The notes beneath the pieces were generated by a model. It saw only the letters and a program-made list of their open reading frames with translations. It did no database searches and was not told the origin of the DNA. The position numbers and the translations under genes are program-made. From Chroococcopsis sp964623815 (GTDB lineage Bacteria; Cyanobacteriota; Cyanobacteriia; Cyanobacteriales; Microcystaceae), in the NCBI GenBank assembly GCA_964623815.1, contig CAZUVR010000019.1, positions 9,741 through 73,740 on the forward strand: a stretch of DNA of 64,000 nt, read 5' to 3'. Of the stretch, positions 26,059-34,487 are shown in pieces; the first letter of the stretch is position 1, and every line of letters starts with the position of its first letter.

Positions 26059-26925
26059 TTAATTCAATAATTGTTTCAGCATAAGGTTAAGAGAGTCTCG
26101 CCAATAGGAAGGAGTACGACCTAATTGAGGAGTAATTTTTTTATCGGATAAAACCGAGTAGGCGGGACGGTTTGCCGGGGTGGGATATTCAGCGGTGATA
26201 ATAGGAATAACGGATTGTATTGTTAAAGGATAACCCAATAGCTTAGCCTCGGCAAAGATCGCTTTAGTAAAATCGAACCAACTGGCCACCCCGCTATTAG
26301 TAAAGTGATAGATTCCCCCCGGGCTATCTAATAAGCATACGATCGCGCTCGCAATATCCGCCGCCCAAGTGGGACTACCCACCTGATCGACCACGACTTT
26401 TAATAGTTCCCTTTCTTTGCCCAACCTCAACATCGTTTTGACAAAATTAACTTTGCCGTAAACACCGTAAACCCAAGCGGTTCTTAAGATAATAGCGTTA
26501 GCACCCGTCCCCAGAATCGCCTCTTCTCCGGCTAACTTAGATTTGCCGTAAACACCGATAGGATTGGTGGGATCGGTTTCAGTATAGGGAGTATTTTTCG
26601 TACCGTCAAAAACATAATCGGTAGAAATATGAATCAATGTTGCGCCTAACCTTTGAGCTTCTTCGGCTAATATTTTCGGCGCGGTTCCATTAATGGCGAA
26701 AGCTAATTCGGCTTCGGTTTCCGCTTTATCCACCGCCGTATAGGCTGCCGCGTTGATAATATATTGAGGTCGTGCCTCCCTCACCGCCTCCCGAATTTTT
26801 GAGCCGTTTGTTAAATCTAATTCGGCGCGAGCTAGGGAAATTAAATTACCTAGAGAAACTAATAAGGGTTGTAATTCTTGCCCGACCTGTCCGTTAGCAC
26901 CGATGAGTAATATGGATTTAGTCAT
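26059..26925 (-). CDS. rfbD: dTDP-4-dehydrorhamnose reductase
   Basis: RfbD carries out the last step of dTDP-L-rhamnose synthesis using NAD(P)H. The 288-residue protein has the Rossmann motif LLIGANGQVGQELQP at residues 5-19. HISTDYVFDGTKNTPYTE and YGKSKLAGEE provide the catalytic Tyr/Lys. The RTAWVYG segment is also diagnostic. It follows rfbC by 6 nt in the same operon. Confidence 0.95.
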   Translation of the reverse strand: MTKSILLIGANGQVGQELQPLLVSLGNLISLARAELDLTNGSKIREAVREARPQYIINAAAYTAVDKAETEAELAFAINGTAPKILAEEAQRLGATLIHISTDYVFDGTKNTPYTETDPTNPIGVYGKSKLAGEEAILGTGANAIILRTAWVYGVYGKVNFVKTMLRLGKERELLKVVVDQVGSPTWAADIASAIVCLLDSPGGIYHFTNSGVASWFDFTKAIFAEAKLLGYPLTIQSVIPIITAEYPTPANRPAYSVLSDKKITPQLGRTPSYWRDSLNLMLKQLLN

Positions 26926-26931
26926 AATAAT

Positions 26932-27483
26932 TTATAGTGATTCAAATATATCGGCATCTTTGAGCCATTTAGCGGCCTGATCTTTTGCCGAGAGGGTAGG
27001 TTCACCAGTAATCCCCCAATCTATACCTATATCGGGATCATTCCAGAGAATTCCGCGATCGTATTCGGGGGCGTAATAGTTAGTAGTTTTATAAAGAAAA
27101 TCCGCGTATTCCGATAAAACTACAAAACCATGAGCGAAGCCTTCAGGCACCCAGAACAGGCGTTTATTCTCGGCACTGAGAATACAGCTCACCCATCGCC
27201 CGAAAGTAGGGGAAGATTTGCGAATATCTACGGCTACATCCAACACCGTACCTACAACTACCCGGACTAATTTGCCTTGGGGTTGTTGGATTTGATAGTG
27301 TAAGCCTCTCAAAACGTTTCTCGCCGAGCGAGAGTGATTATCTTGGACGAAATCCCTGATTACTCCTGTTTTTTCCTCGAAAGCCTTTTTATTGAAACTT
27401 TCTAAAAAAAAACCCCGATCGTCACCGAACACCTGTGGCTCGATAATCATGACATCGGGTATCTCTGTAGGTATGACTTTCAT
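26932..27483 (-). CDS. rfbC: dTDP-4-dehydrorhamnose 3,5-epimerase
   Basis: RfbC epimerises dTDP-4-keto-6-deoxyglucose at C3 and C5. The 183-residue cupin protein has GDDRGFFLESFN near residue 20, DNHSRSARNVLRGLHYQ, VVGTVLDVAVDIRKSSPTFG and WVPEGFAHGFVVLSE. The catalytic His is in RGLHYQ. It is the first gene of the operon rfbC-rfbD-rfbA-GT4-rfbB. The upstream gap contains a heptamer repeat array that may separate it from por. Confidence 0.95.
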   Translation of the reverse strand: MKVIPTEIPDVMIIEPQVFGDDRGFFLESFNKKAFEEKTGVIRDFVQDNHSRSARNVLRGLHYQIQQPQGKLVRVVVGTVLDVAVDIRKSSPTFGRWVSCILSAENKRLFWVPEGFAHGFVVLSEYADFLYKTTNYYAPEYDRGILWNDPDIGIDWGITGEPTLSAKDQAAKWLKDADIFESL

Positions 27484-27524
27484 GGCGGACTAACAAGAAC
27501 TTTGCTCGATAGTCTACCATAAAT

Positions 27525-27633
27525 GGGGAATTGGGAGTCGGGAGTCGGGAGTCGGGAATTCGGAGTCGGGAGTTGGGAGTCGGGGGAAGAAATATCTATC
27601 CTTAACCCCCAATTCCTAATTCCTAACCCCCAA
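27525..27633. repeat. Heptamer tandem array (GGGAGTC/GGGAATT units) with complementary arm
   Basis: About nine GGGxxTx units run from 27525 to about 27586, mostly GGGAGTC or variants with single substitutions. A CCCCCAATTCCTAATTCC stretch at about 27604-27633 is roughly complementary, so the region can fold back. It separates rfbC from por. Heptanucleotide short tandem repeats (STRR) of this type are known in cyanobacteria. Confidence 0.7.
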
Positions 27634-27642
27634 TCGAGAGGA

Positions 27643-28605
27643 TTAAGCTATCCCGACTAATTGAGCGCTCAAGTCCCAAACTTTTTCGGCTTTAGCGTCA
27701 TCGCGGGCTTGGGGGGAAACTTTCTGGACGAAGGATTTACCGTCTTTTTTCTGACGGTTGCCCCAACTCCAATAAGCGCCGGATTGTTTATACTCCGGAT
27801 CTAATACTACTGCCGCCACTCTTTCCCCGGCTAATTCTTGGGATACATAACCGCCGGTGATATATTTTTGGAATATGGGAAATAGTTTCTGGAATAGAGG
27901 GTAATGATTGCGGAAAAGAGGGGTTTCCGCCACACAACCTGGATAGAGAGAGGTAAAAGTAATGCCGGTGGAATCGTGGTAACGGCGGTGTAATTCTCTC
28001 ATTGTCAGAATATTACACACCTTACTGTCTTTGTAAGCCTTAACGGGTTCAAATTTTTTACCGTCAGCCATAGAAATAGGATTTTTGAAGCCTTTAGCGA
28101 AACCTTCCAAATTACCTAAATCCGGTTGCGGGGGAATCTTACCACCCAATTCGTCGGGGTTATGCGTTACCGTACCGAGGATGATCATCCGTTTATCGGG
28201 ATAGGTGGAGCTTTTTAAATCATCGAGTAGTAAATTACAGAGCAGGAAATGTCCTAGATGGTTCGTAGCCATACTCAATTCGTAACCTTCCGGACTCCAG
28301 AGGGGCGCTTTCAGTAAGGGCATATATATGGCCGCGTTACATACTAAAGCGGCTAATTCTCTACCCGTAGAGCGGAAGTCTTTAATGAATCCGCGCACGC
28401 TTTCTAAAGAAGCGAGGTCAATGGGAAGAATTTTATAGCTATCTTTAGGGATGCCTAATGCAGAGGCTGCGGCTTCGGTTTTCGGAATATCACGGCAGGC
28501 CATAATCACATAAGCCCCTCGATCTGCTAGGGCTTTCGCACCATATAAACCTACCCCTGATGACGTGCCTGTAACAATTACGGTTGGCTGTTTCGGTTGA
28601 TTCAT
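27643..28605 (-). CDS. por: Light-dependent protochlorophyllide oxidoreductase
   Basis: POR reduces protochlorophyllide to chlorophyllide using NADPH and light, in chlorophyll synthesis at the thylakoid or plasma membrane. The protein of about 320 residues has the NADPH motif TGTSSGVGLYGAKAL, the VCNAAIY and TNHLGHFLLCNLLL segments, and the catalytic Tyr/Lys in YKDSKVCN. The C-terminal GNRQKKDGKSF loop is typical of the family. The ATG at 28605 (MNQPKQPT) matches homologues. An in-frame ATG at 28620 would add five residues. Confidence 0.95.
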   Translation of the reverse strand: MNQPKQPTVIVTGTSSGVGLYGAKALADRGAYVIMACRDIPKTEAAASALGIPKDSYKILPIDLASLESVRGFIKDFRSTGRELAALVCNAAIYMPLLKAPLWSPEGYELSMATNHLGHFLLCNLLLDDLKSSTYPDKRMIILGTVTHNPDELGGKIPPQPDLGNLEGFAKGFKNPISMADGKKFEPVKAYKDSKVCNILTMRELHRRYHDSTGITFTSLYPGCVAETPLFRNHYPLFQKLFPIFQKYITGGYVSQELAGERVAAVVLDPEYKQSGAYWSWGNRQKKDGKSFVQKVSPQARDDAKAEKVWDLSAQLVGIA

Positions 28606-28737
28606 TGGCTCACATTCCATTTCGTTTGTCTTTATTTCTAGAATGACATGACAGGTTATGAGCTTTTATGAAAAATTATTACGAAGCTTGTAGAGTTATC
28701 TACCACCAAGACACAGAGGAGATTAGTTTATGGCTTT

Positions 28738-29004
28738 TTAGATGATTATAAATTCTTCTTCTAGATCGCCACCTTGCATCTGGGCGTGAGTTTTCCAGCC
28801 CGCTTCCCACAATTCCCTATCTTTTAACTGTTGAGCGTTGATCCAGAAGCGCACCGACTTATCACAGGAAGCTACCAACTCGGCGAATACCCATTTACCC
28901 TCGTTCCTGCGGTTGACTACCTGAAAATGTCGCCAGCCCCAGGTTTTCTGCTTCGCCGTCCACTTAGAACCCAATAGGTGGGGGTATTTTTGTTTCTTGG
29001 TCAT
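28738..29004 (-). CDS. Trp-rich small protein (TIGR02450-like)
   Basis: This 88-residue protein is rich in Trp (seven) and matches the TIGR02450 family of conserved Trp-rich proteins. The pattern is LLGSKWTAKQKTWGWRHFQV near the N-terminus, then ELVASCDKSVRFWIN, with an acidic end (DLEEEF). The family is common in cyanobacteria and marine bacteria and has no assigned function. It starts 3 nt behind the YkgJ-type gene on the same strand, so the two are probably cotranscribed. Confidence 0.8.
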   Translation of the reverse strand: MTKKQKYPHLLGSKWTAKQKTWGWRHFQVVNRRNEGKWVFAELVASCDKSVRFWINAQQLKDRELWEAGWKTHAQMQGGDLEEEFIII

Positions 29005-29007
29005 CGC

Positions 29008-29361
29008 TTATCCTACCTCCTCTCGATAACGTTGCATTTCGGGGCTTTTCCTACCGTATACACCGATAATTTGTTGATGACAGCAATCGATGGCGAAGTC
29101 GTTAAATTCTCCCGGCTCAATTCCGTACATCTCCCCGAAAATTTCCGGCTGTACCCGGCAGAAACGGGGGCGTTGTTCATAAATTTTACATTCCCGCACA
29201 TCTGGATCATAATTTTTGCACCAACCATCGTCACCAATCATGCTCAGATACTGGACCAGTTCCTCCGGCATGAGATAATCTTCTAAATCGGGTCGATCGC
29301 CTGGATCTAAATGACAACAGGCTCCACATCCTTTTATACATTGCCATTGCGCCACGCTCAC
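29008..29361 (-). CDS. YkgJ-family cysteine-cluster protein
   Basis: This protein of about 117 residues has a conserved cysteine cluster thought to bind zinc or iron (YkgJ/CxxCxxCC family). Visible are CIKGCGACCHLD, ENxRCKIY-type DVRECKIYEQRPRFCRV and a late DCCHQQ. The GTG at 29361 is chosen because AAGGAGAAGG precedes it on the minus strand. A TTG at 29382 would be in frame but lacks such a site. The enzymatic or structural role is unknown. It diverges from psb30. Confidence 0.8.
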   Translation of the reverse strand: MSVAQWQCIKGCGACCHLDPGDRPDLEDYLMPEELVQYLSMIGDDGWCKNYDPDVRECKIYEQRPRFCRVQPEIFGEMYGIEPGEFNDFAIDCCHQQIIGVYGRKSPEMQRYREEVG

Positions 29362-29493
29362 CCTTCTCCTTAACTGTAACAAAAGTTCATGAAATTTTAT
29401 GTCTTAACTTAAAAATAAGAGAGACATCCCATGTATTATAGACATTGGTTTTTGACGTTGAGCCATTTTTAAGTAAACAGGATTAGGAGAATC

Positions 29494-29622
29494 ATGGACT
29501 TTCTAGCACCACTGACATCGTTAAATTTAGAGCCAATTTTTCAACTCACTTTTGTCGCCCTCATTATGTTAGCAGGCCCCTTTATCATCTTTTTACTCGC
29601 TTTTCGCGGCGGAGATTTATAG
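29494..29622 (+). CDS. psb30: Photosystem II reaction centre protein Psb30 (Ycf12)
   Basis: This 42-residue single-span protein is Psb30, a small photosystem II core subunit near cytochrome b559. The sequence runs from MDFLAPLTSLNLEPIFQL through a hydrophobic helix with LAGPFIIFLLAFRGGDL at the end. The AGP..IFLL.FRGGDL ending is the family signature. AGGAGA lies 3 nt before the ATG. It is divergent from the YkgJ-type gene and about 0.9 kb from por. Confidence 0.93.
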   Translation: MDFLAPLTSLNLEPIFQLTFVALIMLAGPFIIFLLAFRGGDL

Positions 29623-29653
29623 TACAGAATTCTCTTGCCACAAACTACTCATT

Positions 29654-29690
29654 AGGGACGAGAATCGGGAGTCGGGAATCGGGAATCGAT
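29654..29690. repeat. Heptamer repeat array (GAATCGG/GAGTCGG)
   Basis: Four to five units of the GGGAATC/GGGAGTC type follow psb30, with a partly complementary TTCCGACTCTCG at about 29705-29716. This could form a terminator-like fold between the convergent psb30 and YrdC-domain genes. Confidence 0.6.
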
Positions 29691-29725
29691 AGTCAGTCTC
29701 TCTACTTCCGACTCTCGAACCATCT

Positions 29726-30370
29726 TTATTTCATCAGATGTGAGGGTAAGATTATATCTGGTATCATCGGCCTAAGGTCATCGACGGAGACGGGCCCGAA
29801 ATTCATAATCGTGGGATGCTCCAAAGTAAAATCGATCAACGTTCCGCGTCGCCCGTAATGACTGCGACCGCCATCGACGATTAAGGGAATGCTATCGCCG
29901 AAATAACGCTGCGCCGCCTCAAAATTAGTAATCGGTTCGCCTCCCGCCTTCGCCGTAGCGCAGACTAGAGGGAAGGGAACCGCCCCGACTAAATTATATA
30001 TAAAGCGATCTGGACAAGACAGGAAAATATTAGCGAAACCCTGGGTAATTTCTGTACTTAAGTCCGGTTTAGCCTTAACTATCATCGTTACGGGATAGGG
30101 AAAGTAAGACATCATCCGTTTTGCCGGTTCGTTAAGCATAGCCACTTCACCAGCGCGATCGCCGCGTGTCAATATACCTAAAGGCTGATCTTGTCCGAAG
30201 TTTTTTAAAGCGCGTAATTTTGCGATCGCTTCTTCCTTCCTGCCATTTACCACCAAACCATACACCGTATCCATCGGTACTAAGACTACCTCTCCCCTTT
30301 CCAAATACTCCCTCAGGGTGGGTACGATCGCATTACCGCGCTTGAGGATATGAGATTCTATTGTATTCAT
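29726..30370 (-). CDS. Sua5/YrdC/YciO-family protein (threonylcarbamoyl-AMP synthase-like)
   Basis: This protein of about 214 residues has a YrdC domain. Canonical members (TsaC) make threonylcarbamoyl-AMP for tRNA t6A modification. The start LREYLERGEVVLVPMDTVYGLV is typical. Later motifs are altered: the KxR..PL region reads FGQDQPLGILT, the usual SAN is TAK (CATAKAGGEP), and STVVD reads GTLIDF in VDGGRSHYGRRGTLID. The fold is clear, but catalytic identity with TsaC is less certain. The ATG at 30370 is used. The longer TTG-type extension to 30421 is rejected. It is divergent from thrS. Confidence 0.8.
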   Translation of the reverse strand: MNTIESHILKRGNAIVPTLREYLERGEVVLVPMDTVYGLVVNGRKEEAIAKLRALKNFGQDQPLGILTRGDRAGEVAMLNEPAKRMMSYFPYPVTMIVKAKPDLSTEITQGFANIFLSCPDRFIYNLVGAVPFPLVCATAKAGGEPITNFEAAQRYFGDSIPLIVDGGRSHYGRRGTLIDFTLEHPTIMNFGPVSVDDLRPMIPDIILPSHLMK

Positions 30371-30529
30371 ATTTACGTTTAAACGACTAAACGTATTAAT
30401 TAATACTAAAAAATGAAACATTTATGCCTCTATAGAGAGAGTTAAATTTAGTCAAGGAGACAGCAGGAGAGAAAGAAAGTCAACCGGTCGATTAAGATAG
30501 TAGATAAGCGATCGTAGACAAAGAAGTGA

Positions 30530-32332
30530 ATGAATAATCCAGCAGAGCCTATAAAACTACCGCGTACTAGTGAATCGGAAACCTTAAAGAAAATTCGCCA
30601 TACAGCCTCACACGTCATGGCGATGGCGGTACAGAAACTATACCCCAAAGCCCAAGTGACTATAGGGCCTTGGACAGAAACAGGCTTCTACTATGATTTT
30701 GACGTAGCCGAACCCTTCACCGAGAAAGATCTCAAAGCGATCAAAAAAGAGATGATCAAAATCATCAACAAGAAGCTTCCCGTAATTAGAGAAGAAGTCA
30801 GCAGAGAAGAAGCGCAGAAACGCATAGAGGCGATCAACGAACCCTATAAACTGGAAATATTAGAAGGATTGACCGAACCGATTACCCTATATCATCTGGG
30901 AGATCAATGGTGGGATTTATGCGCGGGGCCGCACGTAGAAAATACCGCCGGGATCAACCCCGCCGCTATAGATTTAGAATCGGTAGCCGGAGCCTACTGG
31001 CGAGGAGATGAAACTAAAGCGCAACTACAGCGAATTTACGGCACCGCTTGGGAAACCCCAGAACAATTAGCAGAATATAAACGGAGAAAAGAAGAGGCTC
31101 TCAGACGAGATCATAGGAAACTAGGAAAAGAGTTAGGTTTATTCGTCTTCTCCGACTCCGTAGGGCCGGGATTACCCCTCTGGACTCCCAAGGGTACGCT
31201 TATCCGCACTATCCTCGAAGACTTCCTGAAACAGGAACAATTAAAGAGGGGTTACTTACCAGTAGTTACTCCGCATATCGCCAGAGTAGATTTATTCAAG
31301 ATTTCCGGACACTGGCAGAAATACAAAGAGGATATGTTTCCGATGATGGCGGAAGATGCGGAGCTGGCCGAGAAAGAAATCGGCTTCGTCTTAAAACCGA
31401 TGAATTGCCCCTTCCATATTCAGATTTATAAGAGCGATTTACGCTCCTATCGTGAATTACCGATGCGACTCGCGGAATTCGGAACTGTCTACCGTTACGA
31501 GCAGTCGGGAGAATTGGGGGGTTTGACCAGAGTTAGGGGCTTTACCGTAGATGATTCTCACCTATTCGTTACCCCGGAGCAATTAGACAGCGAATTTTTA
31601 AGCGTGGTGGATTTAATCCTGACTGTATTTAAGAGCTTACAGTTGAAAAACTTTAAAGCCCGTCTCAGTTTCCGCGACCCAGAATCTGATAAGTACATAG
31701 GTTCTGATGAGGCTTGGGAAAAAGCACAAAATGCTATTAGGCAAGCGGTACAAACTCTAGGTATGGATTATTTTGAAGCACCGGGTGAGGCGGCTTTCTA
31801 CGGCCCGAAACTAGATTTTATCTTCCAAGATGCTCTAGAGAGAGAGTGGCAACTGGGAACGGTACAAGTGGATTATAATCTACCGGAGCGTTTCGCCCTC
31901 GAATATGTGGCGGAAGACGGTGGCAGAAAACGGCCCGTGATGATACACCGCGCCCCCTTCGGCTCTCTAGAACGTTTGATCGGTATTCTGATCGAAGAAT
32001 ACGCCGGGGATTTCCCTCTCTGGCTGGCTCCCACCCAAATTCGCCTCTTACCAGTTAGTGATGCTCAATTGGGTTACGCTAAATCCGTCGCCGCTAAGAT
32101 GTTAAGCCTCGGTATCCGCGCCGAAGCCGATACTTCGGGGGAGAGATTAGGAAAAATGATCCGCAACGCCGAAACCCAAAAAATCCCCGTCATGGCGGTA
32201 GTAGGAGCCGTAGAGATGGAAGGTAATAGCCTCAGCATCCGCACCCGCGCCTCGGGAGAATTGGGTACATTGATGATCGATGACGTTATCGGCAAGCTCA
32301 AAACCGCTATCGATGCTCATAGCTATTTATAA
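30530..32332 (+). CDS. thrS: Threonyl-tRNA synthetase (lacking the N-terminal TGS domain)
   Basis: ThrRS charges tRNA-Thr and edits misacylated serine. The 600-residue protein starts directly with the editing/SAD region (LKKIRHTASHVMAMAVQKLYP, with HTASH and the later CAGPH). The class II core follows: motif 2 (YRYEQSGELGGLTRVRGFT), the Cys/His/His zinc site with MNCPFH, and motif 3 (HRAPFGSLERLIGILIE). The anticodon domain ends it. The TGS domain found in E. coli ThrRS (642 residues) is missing, which I recall as common in cyanobacteria. Confidence 0.95.
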   Translation: MNNPAEPIKLPRTSESETLKKIRHTASHVMAMAVQKLYPKAQVTIGPWTETGFYYDFDVAEPFTEKDLKAIKKEMIKIINKKLPVIREEVSREEAQKRIEAINEPYKLEILEGLTEPITLYHLGDQWWDLCAGPHVENTAGINPAAIDLESVAGAYWRGDETKAQLQRIYGTAWETPEQLAEYKRRKEEALRRDHRKLGKELGLFVFSDSVGPGLPLWTPKGTLIRTILEDFLKQEQLKRGYLPVVTPHIARVDLFKISGHWQKYKEDMFPMMAEDAELAEKEIGFVLKPMNCPFHIQIYKSDLRSYRELPMRLAEFGTVYRYEQSGELGGLTRVRGFTVDDSHLFVTPEQLDSEFLSVVDLILTVFKSLQLKNFKARLSFRDPESDKYIGSDEAWEKAQNAIRQAVQTLGMDYFEAPGEAAFYGPKLDFIFQDALEREWQLGTVQVDYNLPERFALEYVAEDGGRKRPVMIHRAPFGSLERLIGILIEEYAGDFPLWLAPTQIRLLPVSDAQLGYAKSVAAKMLSLGIRAEADTSGERLGKMIRNAETQKIPVMAVVGAVEMEGNSLSIRTRASGELGTLMIDDVIGKLKTAIDAHSYL

Positions 32333-32407
32333 ATTCTCCTGCTGTGTTTAGCTAAATTTAGGGAATTCTAAATATTAGAAGCTCCCTTTTGGTCTGGTGA
32401 ATTTAGC

Positions 32408-33871
32408 ATGCAGAATAGCCACCTTCGATCTGAAAATTCTATGAAGCATCTGCCGCGATGGTTATCTGATATTCGCGCCCCTCATGGTTTTCCGGGGGTG
32501 AGCTATTCTCGCCGTCACCTCTTACGTTTATCTATCCTTTTATATAGCGATATTCTCGCTTTAATCTGTAGTTGGCTACTGGCTCGTTATCTCAATAAAT
32601 TCTATTCCCCCATACCTTCGGCTTTAGTGTGGTGGGAATGGTTCGGATTGCCTAGTCTGTTCTGGATTTTCGTGGCGGTGACATTATTGTGTTTTGGCTT
32701 GAATGGTTTATACAGTCTCTCAAAACAAAGTCAGAATTATATTAAATCCGCCAAGATTATGAGCTTACTTTACTTAGGTTTTTTAGTAGTAGGCTATTTT
32801 TACGATCCTAAATTAGACCCGCCCCGATCGTTGTTTTTTACTTCCTGGTTCGCTAGTGTTTTTTTAGTGGTGATATTCCGTTTATTCGCCAGTTTGCTCA
32901 TCGGTCAAATACCTTCATCAAAAAGAAGAATAAAAGTATTCATCATCGCTTCCGCCTCGAAAATATCTAAGCTCGGTCAAATTTTAGAACAACGGCATCA
33001 TTATCAAGTAGTCGGAGCCGCTCTATCGGCTACCGCTAACACCGCTCCCACCTTGCAGGCGATTTTAAATTCGGGGGCGATGGAAGTGTTGGCTGAAGAT
33101 ATTCCTAATACTAATCTAGCATCGGGTTTGTATTGGAGTCTGCGGCGATCGGGTATCCCCTTACGTCTCCTTCCTTCGAGCCGCGAAATCCTCTACCGTC
33201 GAGGTATTCCCGAGATAGTAGCTGGATTACCTACCTTAAGAGTGCAAACTCCTCTATTTGTCGGTTGGGATTATGAGGTAAAACGGCTCATCGATATTTT
33301 AGGGGCTTTCTTCGGCTTAATATTACTGTCGCCTTTGTTTTTGAGCGTCTGTTTTCTGATTAAACTTTCTTCCCCCGGCCCGGTATTTTTTCGTCAGGAG
33401 AGGGTTGGTTTACACGGTAAAGTTTTTCAAATGTGGAAGTTCCGCACGATGGTGGTTAACGCTCCCCAATTACAAGCTGATTTAGAATCACAAAATGACA
33501 GTAAGGATGGAGTTTTATTTAAGCTCAAAAACGATCCGAGAATTATTAAATATGGTCACTTTCTCCGCAAAACTAGTATCGATGAGTTGCCCCAACTTTT
33601 TAACGTTTTAGTGGGCGAGATGAGTTTGGTGGGGCCGCGTCCCCTACCTTTGAGAGATGTGGAGAAGTTTGACCCTTGGCATCATATGCGTCATCAAGTT
33701 CTACCAGGTATTACGGGACTCTGGCAGGTGTCGGGACGTTCTGATATAGATGATTTTGACGATGCCGCCCGTTTGGATCTATATTACATCGATAATTGGT
33801 CTTTAAATTTAGATCTCGATATTCTGGTGGAAACCCTGCGAATCGTTCTTTTCGGTAAAGGGGCTTATTAA
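32408..33871 (+). CDS. Polyprenyl glycosylphosphotransferase (WcaJ/CpsE-like), exopolysaccharide initiation
   Basis: This 487-residue membrane protein transfers a sugar-1-phosphate to undecaprenyl phosphate, starting a surface polysaccharide. Four hydrophobic segments lie in residues 40-165 and a CoA-binding-like domain in about 170-285. A fifth membrane segment (LIDILGAFFGLILLSPLFLSV) is followed by the catalytic C-terminal domain: KLSSPGPVFFRQERVG, KFRTMVV, RKTSIDELPQLFNVL, SLVGPRPLP and GITGLWQVSGR. The sugar specificity (Glc-1-P or Gal-1-P) is not evident. An alternative ATG at 32441 exists. Confidence 0.92.
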   Translation: MQNSHLRSENSMKHLPRWLSDIRAPHGFPGVSYSRRHLLRLSILLYSDILALICSWLLARYLNKFYSPIPSALVWWEWFGLPSLFWIFVAVTLLCFGLNGLYSLSKQSQNYIKSAKIMSLLYLGFLVVGYFYDPKLDPPRSLFFTSWFASVFLVVIFRLFASLLIGQIPSSKRRIKVFIIASASKISKLGQILEQRHHYQVVGAALSATANTAPTLQAILNSGAMEVLAEDIPNTNLASGLYWSLRRSGIPLRLLPSSREILYRRGIPEIVAGLPTLRVQTPLFVGWDYEVKRLIDILGAFFGLILLSPLFLSVCFLIKLSSPGPVFFRQERVGLHGKVFQMWKFRTMVVNAPQLQADLESQNDSKDGVLFKLKNDPRIIKYGHFLRKTSIDELPQLFNVLVGEMSLVGPRPLPLRDVEKFDPWHHMRHQVLPGITGLWQVSGRSDIDDFDDAARLDLYYIDNWSLNLDLDILVETLRIVLFGKGAY

Positions 33872-34195
33872 TTTAGTACCTATAATCTGGGTATTTTTAC
33901 TCTAAATTTAATTTCTTATTGTTTTCATATAATTGGATATTTTTTGTATATGTTTGGATGATTGATAATGTAAATAAATCTAGTTTGATTTACTTAAGAT
34001 TTGGGTTTATTCCCAGCAAGTCTCTAGGTTAAACCTCTTCTGGCATCCAATAAGGAAGAGTTATAGGTATATATTTCATAAAAAAGACAAAATTGTGATA
34101 AGAATTAGTGCTAAATATTAAAATTAATACAAACTTAATCATAATGGTATTACAATACTGAAGTTGTTGATATTAATGGTAGGTGAAAATTTAAT
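33872..34195. other. AT-rich intergenic region without a recognised gene
   Basis: These 324 nt separate the glycosylphosphotransferase and a small hypothetical gene. They are AT-rich with no open frame resembling a protein, no tRNA and no strong stem-loop that I can find. Confidence 0.5.
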
Positions 34196-34486
34196 TTGAA
34201 TACCTTATTACATACCTATTCAGAGGACAACAGCCTTGAACAGGTTAAAATCGATTCCAGACTCAAAAAGGTCAGCTCGAAATCTGTGTGTATGTGCCGG
34301 AATTATTTGTTGGCAGTGCTAGGCGTAATTTTTGGAAGTTCGGTTATCGCCGATATTTACCATAATCCCGCTACGCAGGCTCAGCAGGATAAGATAAAGG
34401 GATATGCCTCCTATGCGGCAGTTGCCTTGATCTCTCGTAACTGTCCGGTGTGTTTGATTCCCAACGGAGAGGTACAGAGAAGATAG
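34196..34486 (+). CDS. Small hypothetical protein with a membrane segment and a C-terminal CPVC motif
   Basis: This open frame of up to 96 residues starts at a TTG (34196). An internal ATG at VCMCRN is an alternative start. Residues near YLLAVLGVIFGSSVIADIY form a hydrophobic segment. The C-terminal part is CPVCLIPNGEVQRR. I do not recognise the family. The TTG start lacks a convincing ribosome-binding site, so the true N-terminus is uncertain. It ends 1 nt before the stop of the convergent ABC ATPase gene. Confidence 0.4.
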   Translation: MNTLLHTYSEDNSLEQVKIDSRLKKVSSKSVCMCRNYLLAVLGVIFGSSVIADIYHNPATQAQQDKIKGYASYAAVALISRNCPVCLIPNGEVQRR

Positions 34487-34487
34487 A

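Noticed and set aside
27525..27633. Heptamer array as a CRISPR or REP element
   Set aside because: Units are 7 nt without spacers; the pattern fits short tandem heptamer repeats instead.
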